Of a DNA stretch of 32,394 nt, positions 31,019 through 32,394 are shown piece by piece (the stretch's first letter is position 1; each line of letters begins with the position of its first letter). The translations under genes were made by a program, and so were the position numbers. Under the pieces are notes generated by a model. It saw nothing but the letters and a program-made list of their open reading frames with translations, made no database searches and was not told where the DNA came from. This stretch comes from Sphaerochaeta sp. (GTDB lineage: Bacteria > Spirochaetota > Spirochaetia > Sphaerochaetales > Sphaerochaetaceae), in the NCBI GenBank assembly GCA_023228445.1, contig JALOBD010000005.1:1-32394 (forward strand), read 5' to 3'.

Positions 31019-32254
31019 TCAGGAGGCGCTCAAGGCCTTTGGGGATGAGCTCTCCTTCGTGATAGCTCCGCTCAAATAGAGCGACGCCTTGGCCAAAGCC
31101 GGCCCCGTCATCTCATAGAGCACCGCGCTCGAGAGGATGATGGTGTTGAGCAACATCGCCGAGTCGGATGGCAAGAGACGCTGACCAAGAGCGGCAAGAC
31201 CGATGGACACCCCGGCTTGCGGGGTCAGCGCCATACCCAGGTAGTTTCGAACTGGCTTCTCCAGCCCTAGTGCTGTGGCCCCGGCGAACGAACCGAGGTA
31301 TTTGCCGATGATCCTGATCAAGAAGTAGCTCACCCCCATCACTCCGGTTATCCGGATCATCTGCAGGTCGAGCTTCATGCCACTGACGACAAAGAAGATC
31401 AACAGCACCGGCGGGGCAAAGAAGTTCAAGAGGCGGAAGAGCTGCTCGTCGTCACTGATGTTCCGATACGTACCGCCAAGTACCATGCAGGCGAGCAGTG
31501 GCGAGACGCTGAGGGCGGAGCATACGCCGGCAAGACCGACGATGGCAATCATCAATACCACCAGGCGGTGGTCATCGCTATTGCGTTTGGCAATGAGAAA
31601 TTTGAGCACAAAGGCCGTACCGAACCCCAGGAGGATGGAGATGAAGTTCTTCACCAATGGCAGGATGAGCAAGAAGAGGCTGATATGGCCGGTATCGATG
31701 GCTGCCAAGAAGGCAGCACAGACGTTGAAGGCTATCAAGGCGAAGGCGTTGTCAAGAGCGGTGACCTGAAGGATTGTATCGACGAACACACCCTTTGCAT
31801 TGTACTGCCGGATTGTCATCAGCGTACTGGCTGATGAAGTGGTCGACCCGATGACACCCAAGAGCAGGCAGAACGGCCAAGAGAGAGAGAAGATCAAGCG
31901 CATCAAGAGCGTTACCGCCACCAAGGCCCCCAACGCCTCAAAGAGCGTAAGGCCCACCGACTTGATCCCATTGGACTTCAATTCACTGAGCTTGAAGAAC
32001 TTACCCACTGAAAAGGCGATGATAGCCAAGGCGATGTCGGTGATGAAGTCGAGGCTTTGGACCATTTCGGGACCGACCCATCCCAAGAGACTCGGACCGA
32101 TGAGGATACCAGCGAAGAGGTAGCCGGTCACATGGGGCATCTTAGCCAATTTTGTCACCCGGGTCATGAGAAATCCAGCAGCGAGAATCAAGGCTAGTAG
32201 AAGAATGGAAGTTGTATTCCCATGAATCGTGATGAAATGGCTGAGAAGCTCCAT
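31019..32254 (-). CDS. CPA2-family antiporter paralogue, copy 2, altered ion site
   Basis: A 411-residue paralogue of the neighbouring antiporter with the same helix layout and long identical runs (for example YNAKG, VDTILQVTALD and LACMVLGGTYRNISDDEQL). The residues that usually define the ion site differ: GSTTSSASTLMTIRQ replaces GSATAPAST, and LDNAFALIAF has Asp168-Asn169 instead of Asp-Asp. The C-terminal tail also differs. Transport may be altered, electroneutral, or directed at another ion. The ribosome-binding leader ATCCATAAGGAGGAC is shared with copy 1. It ends with TGA and no clear terminator follows. Confidence 0.85.
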   Translation of the reverse strand: MELLSHFITIHGNTTSILLLALILAAGFLMTRVTKLAKMPHVTGYLFAGILIGPSLLGWVGPEMVQSLDFITDIALAIIAFSVGKFFKLSELKSNGIKSVGLTLFEALGALVAVTLLMRLIFSLSWPFCLLLGVIGSTTSSASTLMTIRQYNAKGVFVDTILQVTALDNAFALIAFNVCAAFLAAIDTGHISLFLLILPLVKNFISILLGFGTAFVLKFLIAKRNSDDHRLVVLMIAIVGLAGVCSALSVSPLLACMVLGGTYRNISDDEQLFRLLNFFAPPVLLIFFVVSGMKLDLQMIRITGVMGVSYFLIRIIGKYLGSFAGATALGLEKPVRNYLGMALTPQAGVSIGLAALGQRLLPSDSAMLLNTIILSSAVLYEMTGPALAKASLYLSGAITKESSSPKALSAS

Positions 32255-32319
32255 CAGCAGTCCTCCTTATGGATTGTTGTGGGCGTTTGAGATATACTGT
32301 CAGGACGTTTGGTACTGTT

Positions 32320-32349
32320 ATCATACACAGTAGAGTCAGTTTTAAGCAA
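32320..32349 (-). promoter_or_regulatory. Promoter of antiporter copy 2
   Basis: On the minus strand: TTGCTT (32349-32344), an 18-bp spacer and TATGAT (32325-32320). An ACTGT-N8-ACAGT inverted repeat (32314-32331) spans the -10. Confidence 0.5.
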
Positions 32350-32387
32350 ATTATAAATATTTATGGGTCTATAAATTATTTTGATTG
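32348..32387 (-). repeat. 40-bp conserved upstream element, copy B, with palindrome
   Basis: The counterpart of 30822-30861. Its inverted repeat TTTATGGGTCTATAAA (32360-32375) has one mismatch between arms. The position relative to the -35 box is the same as in copy A. Confidence 0.75.
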
Positions 32388-32394
32388 CTCCGGT

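Noticed and set aside
30859..31062. A possible 67-codon gene between the antiporters
   Set aside because: No convincing ribosome-binding site; it runs into the 3' end of copy 2 and begins inside the conserved regulatory element.
1..32394. tRNA genes, CRISPR arrays, insertion sequences, phage genes or attachment sites
   Set aside because: I looked for them in all intergenic regions and found no cloverleaf, spaced repeat, transposase or integrase.

Overview
The window is a gene-dense bacterial chromosome segment, GC-rich by eye, with about 29 protein genes, a TPP riboswitch, a probable 6S-like RNA, and several clear promoters and terminators. There are no tRNAs, rRNAs, insertion sequences, phage genes or CRISPR arrays. 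Lipoproteins and a possible outer-membrane barrel suggest a diderm cell. Rubrerythrin with PerR, glycogen synthesis, class II aldolase and cation/proton antiporters suggest a fermentative, oxygen-tolerant anaerobe. The protein style fits a spirochaete of the Sphaerochaeta type, but this is an inference from general resemblance and no marker in the window proves it.

Layout. 1-2808: fba, then infC-rpmI-rplT and a small coiled-coil gene, closed by a strong UUCG terminator. 2809-3089: a gene-free stretch holding a structured RNA that resembles 6S RNA. 3090-6334: a tight operon of a TPR protein, tsaE, tsaB and trxB. 6380-9176: glgA-glgC and a terminator. 9203-11624: a Cof-type HAD phosphatase and an FGGY sugar kinase. 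11608-13938 (minus strand): nnrE/nnrD fusion, a small membrane protein and a Nudix hydrolase. 14022-17853: TPP riboswitch and thiBPQ-type ABC transporter. 17893-20359: a three-gene operon encoding a small exported, barrel-like protein and two paralogous caspase-like lipoproteins. 20349-24707 (minus strand): a PfkB kinase, an HtrA protease and uvrB. 24806-28400: a DUF1349-like protein, glnS and an amidohydrolase. 28453-32394 (minus strand): two tandem paralogous CPA2 antiporters, then perR-rubrerythrin.

Three features deserve most attention. (1) The caspase-fold lipoprotein pair next to an exported barrel-like protein has no function I can name; one of the two genes has a mosaic base composition. 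(2) The two antiporters share a 40-bp element just upstream of their -35 boxes. One copy keeps the DD/AP ion-site residues and the other has lost both. (3) Five transcription units (glgA, nnrE, the 17893 gene, htrA, the 24806 gene) have a promoter-like -10 only 5-7 nt before the start codon and no usable Shine-Dalgarno sequence, which points to leaderless mRNAs. Elsewhere Shine-Dalgarno sequences are strong, and many genes are coupled through ATGA overlaps.
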